From positions 1 to 35,788 of IMG/VR virus record IMGVR_UViG_3300021197_001978: a stretch of 35,788 nucleotides of DNA; one strand, 5' to 3'. Below the pieces are notes generated by a model. It was given only the letters and a program-made list of their open reading frames with translations. It was not told the DNA's origin and did no database searches. The stretch comes from a virus. Made by a program: the position numbers and the translations under genes. Shown here piece by piece: positions 22,521-31,957 of this stretch (the stretch's first letter is position 1; each line of letters begins with the position of its first letter).

Positions 22521-24797
22521 ATGGCTCTCAATCCCAAGGACCTATCAAAAGCCCTACAAAAACTGAAACCTAAAGAACTACTGGCCGCCATGTCGAAGAA
22601 GCAGAAAGCGATCCTCGGCATAGGTGGTGGAGCCACCGGTACCGGTGTGGCGCTTGCGAAGGATGCGCTCGAAGACCTGGGTGAAACAGTCACGAACAAT
22701 GTCAACACTGGTCTCAATGCGATGACTGAGGCTTTGGGCGTTCAGGTACCCAAAAGCCTCGGTGATCTCGCTGGTCAAATTTTTAAACTTAGAATTGGAC
22801 TTGACGATCTCTCAAAAGATGTCGGAAGAGCCACTGGACTTTTTACAAAGCTAGGGGGACAACTAGAGGAAGTAGCTGAAAGGAACAGGGACCTAGGGGT
22901 AACATTCGAAAGAACTTCCAAGGCAATGATGGGGCTTGACCAAGGCTTTAGTTTACTGGCATCGTCTACAAAGAGGCAAAGAGAAGAGACTCTTCGCTTT
23001 ACTTTCGCTCTTGAGAACTTAGGCGTCGCAGCCGAGGATTCAGGCAGGGGCTTGGAAGTTTTTGCTAGAGGCACAGCAATGTCTCAAGAGGCTGCTCGTA
23101 AATCGACAGAGCGACTGATCCAGCTTGGTCGTCAAATCGCATACAAGGGCGGACCAGCCCAGATGATGAAAGACATAGCTGAGATTGGACCCATGATAGC
23201 TAAGTTTGGATCAAGCACGGAGCAGGTTATGGGCGACCTGGCCAAAGAAGCAAGAAAGACCGGACTTAGTATGAGAGAAATCTTTGATGTCTCCGATCAG
23301 TTTGATACTTATGAGGATGCGATGACGAACGCTGGAAAACTTAACGCACAGTTTGGGCTTGGTCTAAGTTCTAATACGTTAATGATGGCAGATGATGCAC
23401 AAAGAAGGCAAATAATAGTTGACAGTTTCAGATCAACAATTGGCACTTTTGAAGATCTTGGAGATAGGCGACAGAAACAAGCTATGGCTGAGTCTCTAGG
23501 TTTTGGGAAAAACATCGAAAAGGCAAGAAAGTATCTTAGTGGCGAGACTCTTCCGTCTGAGCAAGTTGGCAGTCTTATGGGCGCTGCCCTAGAACAAACA
23601 AAAGTTTCTGAGGTAGGTGCGGCGGCACAGGAGAAGACACTTACTGCCATGGGAGACGTTGAACTTAAAGGTATGGGGCTCGAATTCGGCAAAGTAAACG
23701 AAATGGCGGATGGTCTTGCTAATACATTTAGTGACCTAAACTCAGCAGCTAAAGTATATGGACAATTAACTGCGGTAGAAGTTGGACTGGATTTAATGGA
23801 AGGACCCCTAAGTGCCCTGAGCAGAGCCTTAGGCAATCGAATTAATTTTAACGCCCTCGCCAAAGGCGCTACAACGGCTACCGTCCTTGCAAACGCTGGT
23901 AAAGCGGGTGGTCCATTTGGTATGCCGGGACAAGCCGGATCGCCCGCTGGAACTGGTGGTATGCCTGGTGGCTCACCCGGTCCTGGCGGAGATACACCAA
24001 TGGGCTTACTTCCGGCGGCAGGCGTTGGTGCAGCCGGCGTCGGCGCTGTAGGAATCGCTGAAAGACTTGTGAGGGGTAGCATGGCCAATAGAGCCGCCAC
24101 AGAGGCAGGCAAAAAATTGATGGCAGAAGCCGCAGAAGCAGCGGCAAACCCGGCGAACTCACGCTGGATGCAAGCTTTCGACGATATCGCCAATGCGGGA
24201 ACCAAGGGTGCCAGTGGTGTTGCCGATGACGCAGCAGCAGCGGTCACCAAGGGTGCTGCCAGTACTGGCAAAGGTTTCCTGAAAACAGCAGGTAAAGGAC
24301 TCGGTGTCGTCCTTTCTGGTGGTTTTGCGTTTATGGAGGCTCAGGAGAGTATTGCTGCCGGTAAGGACCCAACCGAAGCCTATGCCCGAGAGGGGCTGGG
24401 AGCCATAGGCGCTATTGGCGGCGGCGCAGCCCTGGGCGCTTTGGTCGGCGGTCCCGCCGCACCGCTCACGGCATTCGTCGGCGCAGTCGCAGGCGGCATC
24501 CTCGGCGAAAAGGCTATTGAGAGTGCCTTTGATTATTTTATGGGGGACGATAAGGATAGAGGGGCAGCAAAGGTTAAGTCAAAAACCCAAAGCGCAGACC
24601 AAGCCCTTAGAAGACAACAAGACTCACAGCGTCAAACTGTTGCTTCTGCCACTACGGCAGCAACACCAGTCAAACACACCACCAATGTGTTCATCAATGA
24701 CGAACTTAGAGGACAGACTACAAATGCCTTCAGTTTGCACACAAGCAGGATCGCCAAAACCGTGCCGGTTAATGTTAGAAATGAGGAAATTGGGTAA
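22521..24797 (+). CDS. Tail tape measure protein
   Basis: The 758-residue protein sets tail length and is expelled during DNA entry. The basic, helix-rich N-terminal half (residues 1-420) has long amphipathic helices, followed by a Gly/Pro/Ala-rich flexible segment (about 450-500, MPGQAGSPAGTGGMPGGSPG) and strongly hydrophobic Gly/Ala-rich stretches near 585-610 and 635-670 that could insert in the host membrane. This architecture is typical of tape measures. Position between gp26/gp51-like and gp48/54-like genes is the slot of T4 gp29, which has 590 residues. The Ala/Gly-rich part is noticeably richer in G and C than neighbouring genes. A GGGGAGG site precedes the ATG. Confidence 0.88.
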   Translation: MALNPKDLSKALQKLKPKELLAAMSKKQKAILGIGGGATGTGVALAKDALEDLGETVTNNVNTGLNAMTEALGVQVPKSLGDLAGQIFKLRIGLDDLSKDVGRATGLFTKLGGQLEEVAERNRDLGVTFERTSKAMMGLDQGFSLLASSTKRQREETLRFTFALENLGVAAEDSGRGLEVFARGTAMSQEAARKSTERLIQLGRQIAYKGGPAQMMKDIAEIGPMIAKFGSSTEQVMGDLAKEARKTGLSMREIFDVSDQFDTYEDAMTNAGKLNAQFGLGLSSNTLMMADDAQRRQIIVDSFRSTIGTFEDLGDRRQKQAMAESLGFGKNIEKARKYLSGETLPSEQVGSLMGAALEQTKVSEVGAAAQEKTLTAMGDVELKGMGLEFGKVNEMADGLANTFSDLNSAAKVYGQLTAVEVGLDLMEGPLSALSRALGNRINFNALAKGATTATVLANAGKAGGPFGMPGQAGSPAGTGGMPGGSPGPGGDTPMGLLPAAGVGAAGVGAVGIAERLVRGSMANRAATEAGKKLMAEAAEAAANPANSRWMQAFDDIANAGTKGASGVADDAAAAVTKGAASTGKGFLKTAGKGLGVVLSGGFAFMEAQESIAAGKDPTEAYAREGLGAIGAIGGGAALGALVGGPAAPLTAFVGAVAGGILGEKAIESAFDYFMGDDKDRGAAKVKSKTQSADQALRRQQDSQRQTVASATTAATPVKHTTNVFINDELRGQTTNAFSLHTSRIAKTVPVNVRNEEIG

Positions 24798-25654
24798 TGA
24801 ACAATAAACCAACAGACAGTTTTTTGAGCAGGAACAGCCTTCCGGGCGAGCAGAATCTTTTTAACAAAGGGATGAGACTGGAGATTACTCATTTGCCAAC
24901 TGATTATTCAGTGGCCTTCTCGGCTTTTTTGGACCAGTTCAGTGACGCTTACAATTCAGAGTGGCATGAGGAGTTTTCCTATGGAAGGATGGACCCTATC
25001 GGGGGATTTCAACAGACCACAAGAAATATCTCTATTGCTTGGCGGGTGCCTGCATCAAGTTTTGAACAAGCTAAAGATAATTTAGACAAGATCAACAAGA
25101 TTGTGTCATTTCTTTATCCACGATATGGAAAAGCAGGGAGATCTCAAGCCCACTTCATAGAGATGGCTCCTTATTGGAAAGTAAAGTTTGGAAACCTAAT
25201 ATGCAACTCTATAACAGGTGGTCCTCTTTTGGGCTGGGTCAACGGTATTACGGTTGATCCTCTCTTCGAAGAAGGAACGTTTATGTTGGACTCAACTGTG
25301 TCATTTCTTGAGAACGCAGACGCAATCGGTAGAGATTCTGTAACCGAGGGCGGCGTAAATTATTATCCAAAAACATATAGATTAAACTTTGAGATGAAAG
25401 TTTTACATGAACACTCGGTTGGCTGGAAAAGAGACCCTAACGGAGACAAATTCATATTTAGAGGTAAAATGGGCAGATCTACTGACGGCAAGCCTTTTCC
25501 TTATCCATCAGAGAGAAGCGTCAGCGACCCAATTGACGAAACAGCCATTAGTATATTGGACGTGATACAACAGCCTGAGTTCAGTCCCACAGAAAATGAT
25601 CACATTTTTGTAAACGCAAAGAATGTATTGTCTAGTAACAGGGATAGAGGATAG
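24797..25654 (+). CDS. Baseplate tube cap protein (gp48/gp54-like) 1
   Basis: The 285-residue protein belongs with the next gene to a paralogous pair that fits T4 gp48 and gp54, the tube-like proteins that close the baseplate and start tail-tube polymerisation. Shared features are LPGExNLFNxGxRLEITHLPTDYSVAFSAF, a GRMDPIG motif, IxWxVPASS, then KFGNLICN and TGGPLLGWVxGITVDP, and a C-terminal VLHEHSVGW. These features resemble a gp19-like tube fold, by inference. The position directly after the tape measure matches T4 order 29-48-54. Its start overlaps the tape measure stop (TAATG). Which of the pair is gp48 and which gp54 cannot be settled beyond order. Confidence 0.82.
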   Translation: MNNKPTDSFLSRNSLPGEQNLFNKGMRLEITHLPTDYSVAFSAFLDQFSDAYNSEWHEEFSYGRMDPIGGFQQTTRNISIAWRVPASSFEQAKDNLDKINKIVSFLYPRYGKAGRSQAHFIEMAPYWKVKFGNLICNSITGGPLLGWVNGITVDPLFEEGTFMLDSTVSFLENADAIGRDSVTEGGVNYYPKTYRLNFEMKVLHEHSVGWKRDPNGDKFIFRGKMGRSTDGKPFPYPSERSVSDPIDETAISILDVIQQPEFSPTENDHIFVNAKNVLSSNRDRG

Positions 25655-25659
25655 TCAAG

Positions 25660-26550
25660 ATGGAATCCAAGAATTTTTTAATGAAAAGAGGCTTACCAGG
25701 AGAGAAAAATCTTTTCAATCGTGGGTTCCGGCTTGAGATAACACATTTGCCAACTGATTATTCTGTGGCCTTCTCGGCTTTTATAGATCAAATGAGTGAT
25801 TCTTATAATTCTGAGTGGAACGCCGAACAGGTTCATGGTAGAATGGATCCAATCGGAACTTATACCCACACCACCAGAGCTATCTCTGTTGTTTGGATGG
25901 TTCCAGCATCAAGCCCCGAGATGGCTCAAGATAACCTTGATAAAGTAAACAGGCTTGTTACATTCTTGTATCCGACATATTCAGATTCTGTTGGGGCAAC
26001 GACAATGAATCAAGGTCCTATGTGGGGTGTAAAATTTGGTAATCTAATTTGCAATGCGCAGACCGGCGGACCATTGTTGGGATGGGTCAGAGGAATTACT
26101 GTTGATCCTGCGTTAGAAGAGGGAGTCTTTACATTGGATAAGGGCGATATCAGGTACTTGCCAAAGACTTTAAGACTCAACTTTGAGTTAAGAGTAATAC
26201 ATGAACATGATTTAGGCTGGGCTGATGATCCTCACGAAAAGGGTAACTATGTTTTTAGGGGATCCAGGCTCACACCTGGAAATAATCAACCTGGGCAAAG
26301 TATAGCTTTCCCCTACGCTTCAAACAGATACTCTTCGGATGGTATTGATGAAACTACATTTGCTGATCTGGTCTTAGCGGCTGCTGCTGGCGATACCAGC
26401 ACAGGAAGGGTTGTGGAAACGATAGATGAAAACGGACAGGTTCGATTAGAAACAGGGAACTCTAGAGATCCTCAAAGTCCGGGACAATCAAGGTCAAGGG
26501 GTGTGCTTTCCTCAACCGCAAGAAGGCCACTGATAAGAAGAAGGGGCTAA
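25660..26550 (+). CDS. Baseplate tube cap protein (gp54/gp48-like) 2
   Basis: The 296-residue paralog of the gene at 24797 shares its ITHLPTDYSVAFSAF, GRMDPIG, KFGNLICN and GGPLLGWVxGITVDP elements and the LHEHDLGW-type strand. Short DNA-level matches (for example CATTTGCCAACTGATTATTC in both) show common origin by tandem duplication. In T4 gp54 binds on gp48 to start the tube; here the second copy differs mainly in the C-terminal third, which is longer, Gly/Asp/Arg-rich and basic at the end, plausibly making the contact to the tube or hub. It starts five bases after the first copy and is followed by the gp53-like gene. Confidence 0.82.
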   Translation: MESKNFLMKRGLPGEKNLFNRGFRLEITHLPTDYSVAFSAFIDQMSDSYNSEWNAEQVHGRMDPIGTYTHTTRAISVVWMVPASSPEMAQDNLDKVNRLVTFLYPTYSDSVGATTMNQGPMWGVKFGNLICNAQTGGPLLGWVRGITVDPALEEGVFTLDKGDIRYLPKTLRLNFELRVIHEHDLGWADDPHEKGNYVFRGSRLTPGNNQPGQSIAFPYASNRYSSDGIDETTFADLVLAAAAGDTSTGRVVETIDENGQVRLETGNSRDPQSPGQSRSRGVLSSTARRPLIRRRG

Positions 26551-26560
26551 GGAGAAAAAA

Positions 26561-26902
26561 ATGGCATCAAGATATAGTAATAGGTCTTTTATCTTTAACG
26601 ATAATGATGAATATAGAAAGGCTTTCTTCAATGACCGAGGTATTAATGAAATTGTTCAATACGATACGGCAAAATTTTCTTATCCAACGGTAGACGAAAT
26701 GGATAGTCTTAGCACAATAACAATCAGGTGGTCATCGACTTCTAAACTATACAACTTGGCATCTGAGTATTACGGTTCTCCAACTTATTGGTGGGTCATA
26801 GCTCTTTATAATAAAAAGCCCACCGAGGCAGAGTTTAAAATTGGTGATCTTGTTTATATTCCGCTACCACTAGATGTAATATTAAGGTATTTTGGGAATT
26901 AA
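26561..26902 (+). CDS. Baseplate wedge protein (gp53-like, LysM-type fold)
   Basis: The 113-residue protein has TSKLYNLASEYYGSPTYWWVIALYN at residues 59-83 followed by IGDLVYIPLPL at 95-105. This YxLAxxYYGxxxYWWVIAxYN...GxxLxIP pattern is the LysM-like core of T4-type wedge protein gp53, which joins neighbouring wedges around the hub. T4 gp53 is longer (196), so this is a compact version. AAGGAG precedes the ATG. It ends six bases before the large hub gene. Confidence 0.88.
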   Translation: MASRYSNRSFIFNDNDEYRKAFFNDRGINEIVQYDTAKFSYPTVDEMDSLSTITIRWSSTSKLYNLASEYYGSPTYWWVIALYNKKPTEAEFKIGDLVYIPLPLDVILRYFGN

Positions 26903-26907
26903 ATTAA

Positions 26908-29900
26908 ATGGCTAGAAAGATCTTCAGTAATTTTCCCTGGGCTGCACAGCGTCAAGACGGTGGCTGGACTAATTGCACCACGCCCACAATACCAGGCGGA
27001 GAATCTCCTCCAACACTGGGAATTATTTCAGGTGAGTTTTTTCCAAGACAACAAGAATGGCTTGCTAATTTAGGGTTTGAACCAGGCATAAAAGAGGCGG
27101 CAGCCACAAACGATGAGTCTCTGATGGAGGAGAGCACAATAGTACACATAAGCTCTATCCCCCCAAGACCAAAATTCTTTGTCCCTGCCTTGATTAGAGA
27201 GGCGATCGCCCTATCTGAAATTATCAAAGAAGCACAAATGGAGTTGGTAGAGGATTCATTTAACCGCATCGCCAACGGATCGGTTGTTGGTGCTTCGAAA
27301 ATATTAGATGTATATGGGTCAGGGAAAAACTTACTTCAGTTCCTTATCGGGGAATTAGAATCCGACCCCTCAGGGAGGCTACCCTCTGGGGGAGATTACA
27401 AGTCGGCAGCAAAAAGACTTAAGATAAGCTACCCAAGAGTCCTTAATTATGATCCCCTGCATCAGTATACCGAACAAGGCCAGAGCCTTGCTATTGTTGG
27501 CAGAAATCTTATAGGCACATACGGCAAGTATTTCGGCAAAAACACAAACCCCTTTAAAGATGGACGTATTGACGCCTCTCATTATAAGCCGGCGACAGCA
27601 ATCATGGACGCACCGGAAAATAGCCCTTTAGCGCAGTTTATAATACCGGGTGGTGCTCGTGATGCAGTCCGAGATGGACAAATTCGTTTTCTATATTTTA
27701 CTGATATAGAATATAATAATCTTAAAAGATTTATCGACACAAAACATGCTGATTATGTTGCTGGACTAAATGACGAGGACACACCCACACTAGAACAGGC
27801 TAACGAATCGGTACAGGCGGCTAGCCCAAAACTAAACACTGGCGCTGTTACCGCTCCAAAGAATCAAAACCCGGAACGCTCGGCAAAAATAAGGATTCTG
27901 AACGGGCAAATGACACTGATGCGTCATATGTCAGACCTTATAAATATAAATAGTCTAACTCGCACAGAGACTGACGGTAACTCCACTGACGTAAAAGTTA
28001 GGCGATCTGTTGACCAAAGAAGAAAGATTGTTGAGTGTAAAAATCTTATAAATTATTATGGAGAACCAGATTCATTACTAAATCTAATAAATAATCCATT
28101 TAGCGGACTAGAAGATTTTATAAACGCTAACAATGCTGAGCTTTCAACCCTTGTTCCGAAAATGACTTTCTTCTTGGTTAACGATAAGGGCTACAGGAGA
28201 AAGATTCAATTTCCAGATCATGTGCATGATTATCAAATTAAAAAACTCGCCAAAGGAAGGGCTAACACTGACATTGACAATATGTTAAGAGCCCGTTCAA
28301 ACCATGGGACAGATGCTGGAGTGAAAAACTTTACCTGGGATTATGAAGGTAAGAAGCCCGGAGATTTTGTCATAAAGGCCAACCTAGCGATATTCTTTGG
28401 GACAGCATTAGACTTACTGAACGATGATTACAAGGCTTTTCTAGATACCACTGGTCAACCCACGCTCAGCACGGGAGAGATAACCAAAAACGGTAAATTA
28501 AAAAAGATTAGTGAAGCGGATAGAAATAAAAAAGTTGATGAGACACTTAAGGCACGACAAGTTAAGTGCCAGACGGAAAATCCACCGACAGAGGAGCAAA
28601 GTGGTAAAATAGATTTCAACTCAATTAGGCAGAGTAGATTTTTAGTACCTGGTGCTCAACGTCTTAAGTTGGTTGTTAGGGTTGGCTGGGCTTACCCGGA
28701 AGGTAAGCTGCCTAAAGGCGTTAGCAAGTCATTTAGAGAGTCAATTCGCAAGACACAAAGAGAAATAATGCTTGAGTTGACTGGTTATGATGTAGATTAT
28801 TCGGCAAACGGGCAATTAACTTTAAATCTATCTTATGCTGGAGCCATAGATAACGCTTTGGACCATATTGTCAGGGCAAACATTTTAGCTAATAGCGATA
28901 TTGATGAAGAAGAGATTTCCATATCAAAGTTTGTCGAGCCAATCCCGGATCATGACGTAGAATCAGAAGTATCTAGGACGAATGCTACTACATATGCCAA
29001 GGCAGCCTGGCCAAAAGGGTATATTGTAAGAAAGGCTATAAAGAACTTTAAACCTGGCGGAAAATTTGGACCAGCAGATATTAACGAAAGATTACTGCTT
29101 TCAAAGTCCGGCGTTGAGTATGAACTTAGGACGCTTCAGCTAGCTATAAGATCATTTCAATCACTGGTTGCTAAATTAAGCGATAAAAAGAAGATGGAAT
29201 CCATCGGCTCAGACCCCTCTACCGGAGAAGCTATGAACCGATTGCAGATGATTGATAAGTGGAGAGGTTATGAGAAGACAGCGAGGATAGCTTTGGCAAA
29301 TATTGAAGATTCGATAAGGGAGCCAAAGTATGCGGCTATTATGAATAGTTTATTAATAGATAAGAAAATCTATTACGCTCGCATAAGGTCCGAGACACTT
29401 CCCCTTGCTGCAAGTGCGTATGGTAAAGTAGTCGGCGGCTCAGCGGACCAAACCGTAGGCTCACCTGTTCCTAGCTTTAGTGTGAATTTTGCTGCAAAAC
29501 AACCTAAAGGAAACAAAGAGTCAAAGGCAGAAAGGAAAAAAAGAATAGAAGCCGCCCTAGCCCAGGCATCCTCTGGACAAAGTCCTGCTGCTTTACTTGA
29601 CCCTAAGGTAATATCTAGTAAAGATTTTGATTTAGCTCATGGTACAAGAAACTTATATTATATTCGCCTTGGTGATTTACTCGATAATATTTTAAATAAT
29701 TTATCATTTCCCAAAGACGAGGATTATTTCAAGGTTATTCTTGGTTCATTTTTTCCTTCACAGTTGGGCATCCCTGGATTCAGAGATGATCAGATTGTTA
29801 TGCTAGCTGACATTCCTATAACCTTAGAGTATTTCGGTCAATTCTTTATTAAGGCTGTCGTATCACCCCAGAGAGATGCAATGAGTCTTAAGGAGTTTCT

Positions 29901-30519
29901 TGATGCTCTTGTACTGTCATTATTGAATCCAATGCTACGAGAGGTAGCAAGAAAAGAGGGGAAGTCAGCACCAATGCTGAATAATACAACTCTATTTTCT
30001 GGCGTTGAGCTTGACGAGGGCGAGGTCATAACTCACGGCACACTTAAGAGCGTAGCGAACCAAAGAGATCAAGCCTCCATGGCAAGTAATAGATATCTAG
30101 TCATAGGGACCAGGGAAATGAGTCATCAGAACCGGCTTGGTAACGAAGAAGATGACCTAGACAATGGCATCTATCATTTAAAAATAGGTGCTGACAGAGG
30201 TATTGTTAAGAGTTTTTCTTTTAGTGAATTTAACCTTGGTCCTCAATACCGAGCGATGCAGATCATGAAAAGTTCAACCGGCGACGGTGCTATAATCGTA
30301 CCTCAAAATATAGAATTAACTTGTTATGGTAATCAGTTTTTCCCAAATAATACTCTAATATATATTGATGCCGACGTTGGTTTTGGTCGTGAGATAGCTA
30401 AAAGGCTTGGAATCGGTGGTTATTATAGTATTGTAAGGTCAGTTCATACGATAACGGCTGGAAAGTATGAGACAGTTCTCAATTGTGTGTTTCAATCTTC
30501 TGGAAATAAGGACGTATAA
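26908..30519 (+). CDS. Large baseplate hub structural protein
   Basis: The 1203-residue protein is the largest in the window. It lacks signal peptide and membrane segments; it has a helix-rich N-terminal third, a middle with strand-rich segments (MTFFLVNDKGYRRKIQFPDHV and VKNFTWDYEGKKPGDFVIKANL), a basic linker around residues 865-885 (KQPKGNKESKAERKKR), and a C-terminal strand-rich domain (MLADIPITLEYFGQFF, then KSFSFSEFNLGPQYRAMQIM) ending in a YETVLNCVFQS strand. Position after gp53-like gene and size suggest a central hub or spike-carrier protein with a gp27-type role, possibly fused with other domains. I see no lysozyme motif like that of T4 gp5. Assignment is from context and partial pattern. 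Confidence 0.72.
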   Translation: MARKIFSNFPWAAQRQDGGWTNCTTPTIPGGESPPTLGIISGEFFPRQQEWLANLGFEPGIKEAAATNDESLMEESTIVHISSIPPRPKFFVPALIREAIALSEIIKEAQMELVEDSFNRIANGSVVGASKILDVYGSGKNLLQFLIGELESDPSGRLPSGGDYKSAAKRLKISYPRVLNYDPLHQYTEQGQSLAIVGRNLIGTYGKYFGKNTNPFKDGRIDASHYKPATAIMDAPENSPLAQFIIPGGARDAVRDGQIRFLYFTDIEYNNLKRFIDTKHADYVAGLNDEDTPTLEQANESVQAASPKLNTGAVTAPKNQNPERSAKIRILNGQMTLMRHMSDLININSLTRTETDGNSTDVKVRRSVDQRRKIVECKNLINYYGEPDSLLNLINNPFSGLEDFINANNAELSTLVPKMTFFLVNDKGYRRKIQFPDHVHDYQIKKLAKGRANTDIDNMLRARSNHGTDAGVKNFTWDYEGKKPGDFVIKANLAIFFGTALDLLNDDYKAFLDTTGQPTLSTGEITKNGKLKKISEADRNKKVDETLKARQVKCQTENPPTEEQSGKIDFNSIRQSRFLVPGAQRLKLVVRVGWAYPEGKLPKGVSKSFRESIRKTQREIMLELTGYDVDYSANGQLTLNLSYAGAIDNALDHIVRANILANSDIDEEEISISKFVEPIPDHDVESEVSRTNATTYAKAAWPKGYIVRKAIKNFKPGGKFGPADINERLLLSKSGVEYELRTLQLAIRSFQSLVAKLSDKKKMESIGSDPSTGEAMNRLQMIDKWRGYEKTARIALANIEDSIREPKYAAIMNSLLIDKKIYYARIRSETLPLAASAYGKVVGGSADQTVGSPVPSFSVNFAAKQPKGNKESKAERKKRIEAALAQASSGQSPAALLDPKVISSKDFDLAHGTRNLYYIRLGDLLDNILNNLSFPKDEDYFKVILGSFFPSQLGIPGFRDDQIVMLADIPITLEYFGQFFIKAVVSPQRDAMSLKEFLDALVLSLLNPMLREVARKEGKSAPMLNNTTLFSGVELDEGEVITHGTLKSVANQRDQASMASNRYLVIGTREMSHQNRLGNEEDDLDNGIYHLKIGADRGIVKSFSFSEFNLGPQYRAMQIMKSSTGDGAIIVPQNIELTCYGNQFFPNNTLIYIDADVGFGREIAKRLGIGGYYSIVRSVHTITAGKYETVLNCVFQSSGNKDV

Positions 30520-30522
30520 ACC

Positions 30523-31947
30523 ATGGTACAACCAAATAAAGTCGATCCAAACCAAAGACCTTTTAAGTTCACAAACGTGGATAACACCTCGGACGCCAGA
30601 CAGGCCTTTGAAGAACGCAAAAAATATGCAGAGTTTATCTTTCCTATTTCATCTGATGTAGGACGTTCTTTTAATTTTTGGGGTTCTGATAAGTTTTTTG
30701 GCAGAGTCAACCAAGCTGGTGATTCTATACTCGTCTCCGAGCGCCGACTCAAACAGTTAGGTGCTTCGGAAAGTGGCAAAACATGTTATGCACTTGACTT
30801 CGTTGCTGATGCGTGGCGTGACTTTTCAGATAAGATAAAATCAGAGGTAGCATCGGGAAGACTTTACGATTCAGGACCATATTCAAAGCTAGAGGTCCAA
30901 AGAGGGTGGAGTGATATTTATACAGATTACCATTCATATATGACAGGAGACTTGTATCCAGCTTTCCAAAACGTTTTTATGAATCTTCCTATGAGGAAAA
31001 GAAAAATAGCAAACTTTGATGGGTTCCTGGAGATATTCGACGAGTTCTCTGATTTGATTATTAAAGATGCTGGTCCTATTACCTTATCTGGTTTTGTTGA
31101 AAGTATATATTCCTCCCCCCTTAATACCGGACTTGTAATAGAAACAAGCAGGGCGGAGCATGACGAGGACCTAAACAAAGAAGTTAATTTTTTATACGAT
31201 GAAAATTATGGCTTAGTTGTATCCTTGGCCTCTCAGTATGGATTCTATGTTGATAAGAATGCTCCATGGAGATTTGTGTGCGACCCAGCTTCAAGAGCAG
31301 CACAAGAGTACATGATTGGGATACCCATGACAAACCCAGACCCAGTAGATAACCCAGAGGGTGATTGCGAAGATTCTGCCTTTGTACCAAAAGGATCACG
31401 ACTCTCAGAACCCTTTGGATACTCAAGAATACCTGGGTTTGAGAATGTGCTGAGACATGCACCCGGCTACGAACCCTATAGGGATGAGGTCAGCGCCGCT
31501 TTTGGTGCTCAGGCTATTTATTCTGGCTTATTCAGGGCTTCTTATTTGGAAACCTGGAATTCAGACATAGATATTTTAAAGGTCTATTTGTTAGATTTTT
31601 ACAATCGATATGTGGCGGCTAACAGTAGCCTCTTGATACCGGCTGAAACATTAAAAAAATGTGACAAGCCCATCACAATTTTTAGAGAGATTTTGACACC
31701 GAATGTCTTGTCTTTGTATGGTGATAAGTGGTCCCTGAGGGCTTTCTATTCTCTCCGAAGAAGAGAGCGAAGTATCAAAGAGACTCCGAAGAATGAACTA
31801 AGGGATATTAGAGAAATCTTTACTTTCTATGATTTTTCGCCTCAGGGCAGAGACAATTCTAGATATGTTAAAGCCTTAAAATATACTTTTGATAAGTTTG
31901 TTGGCGGCTTAACAACAAACATGATCTCGGCTAAACTTATCTCGTAA
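30523..31947 (+). CDS. Tail/baseplate structural protein, unknown
   Basis: The 474-residue soluble protein has aromatic-rich segments (WGSDKFFGRVNQ, DENYGLVVSLASQYGFYVDKN and APWRFVCDPASRAAQEY). It shows no enzyme motifs that I can recognise. It starts three bases after the large hub gene, with AAGGA upstream, and is the last gene of the structural block before the polymerase-like gene. This suggests a baseplate or spike component expressed with the hub protein. Six cysteines are scattered without zinc-ribbon spacing. Its ATG occurs in a CCATGG context. Confidence 0.7.
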   Translation: MVQPNKVDPNQRPFKFTNVDNTSDARQAFEERKKYAEFIFPISSDVGRSFNFWGSDKFFGRVNQAGDSILVSERRLKQLGASESGKTCYALDFVADAWRDFSDKIKSEVASGRLYDSGPYSKLEVQRGWSDIYTDYHSYMTGDLYPAFQNVFMNLPMRKRKIANFDGFLEIFDEFSDLIIKDAGPITLSGFVESIYSSPLNTGLVIETSRAEHDEDLNKEVNFLYDENYGLVVSLASQYGFYVDKNAPWRFVCDPASRAAQEYMIGIPMTNPDPVDNPEGDCEDSAFVPKGSRLSEPFGYSRIPGFENVLRHAPGYEPYRDEVSAAFGAQAIYSGLFRASYLETWNSDIDILKVYLLDFYNRYVAANSSLLIPAETLKKCDKPITIFREILTPNVLSLYGDKWSLRAFYSLRRRERSIKETPKNELRDIREIFTFYDFSPQGRDNSRYVKALKYTFDKFVGGLTTNMISAKLIS

Positions 31948-31957
31948 GGTTGTAATA

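Noticed and set aside
23309-24271. 320-codon open frame on the minus strand
   Set aside because: It lies entirely opposite the tape measure gene, has a low-complexity Ala/Pro/Ser-rich product and no ribosome site; it reflects the GC-rich codon pattern of the sense gene.
27947-27954. Reverse-strand ACTATTTA (TAAATAGT)
   Set aside because: It is inside the large hub gene and points against all genes; treated as chance background.
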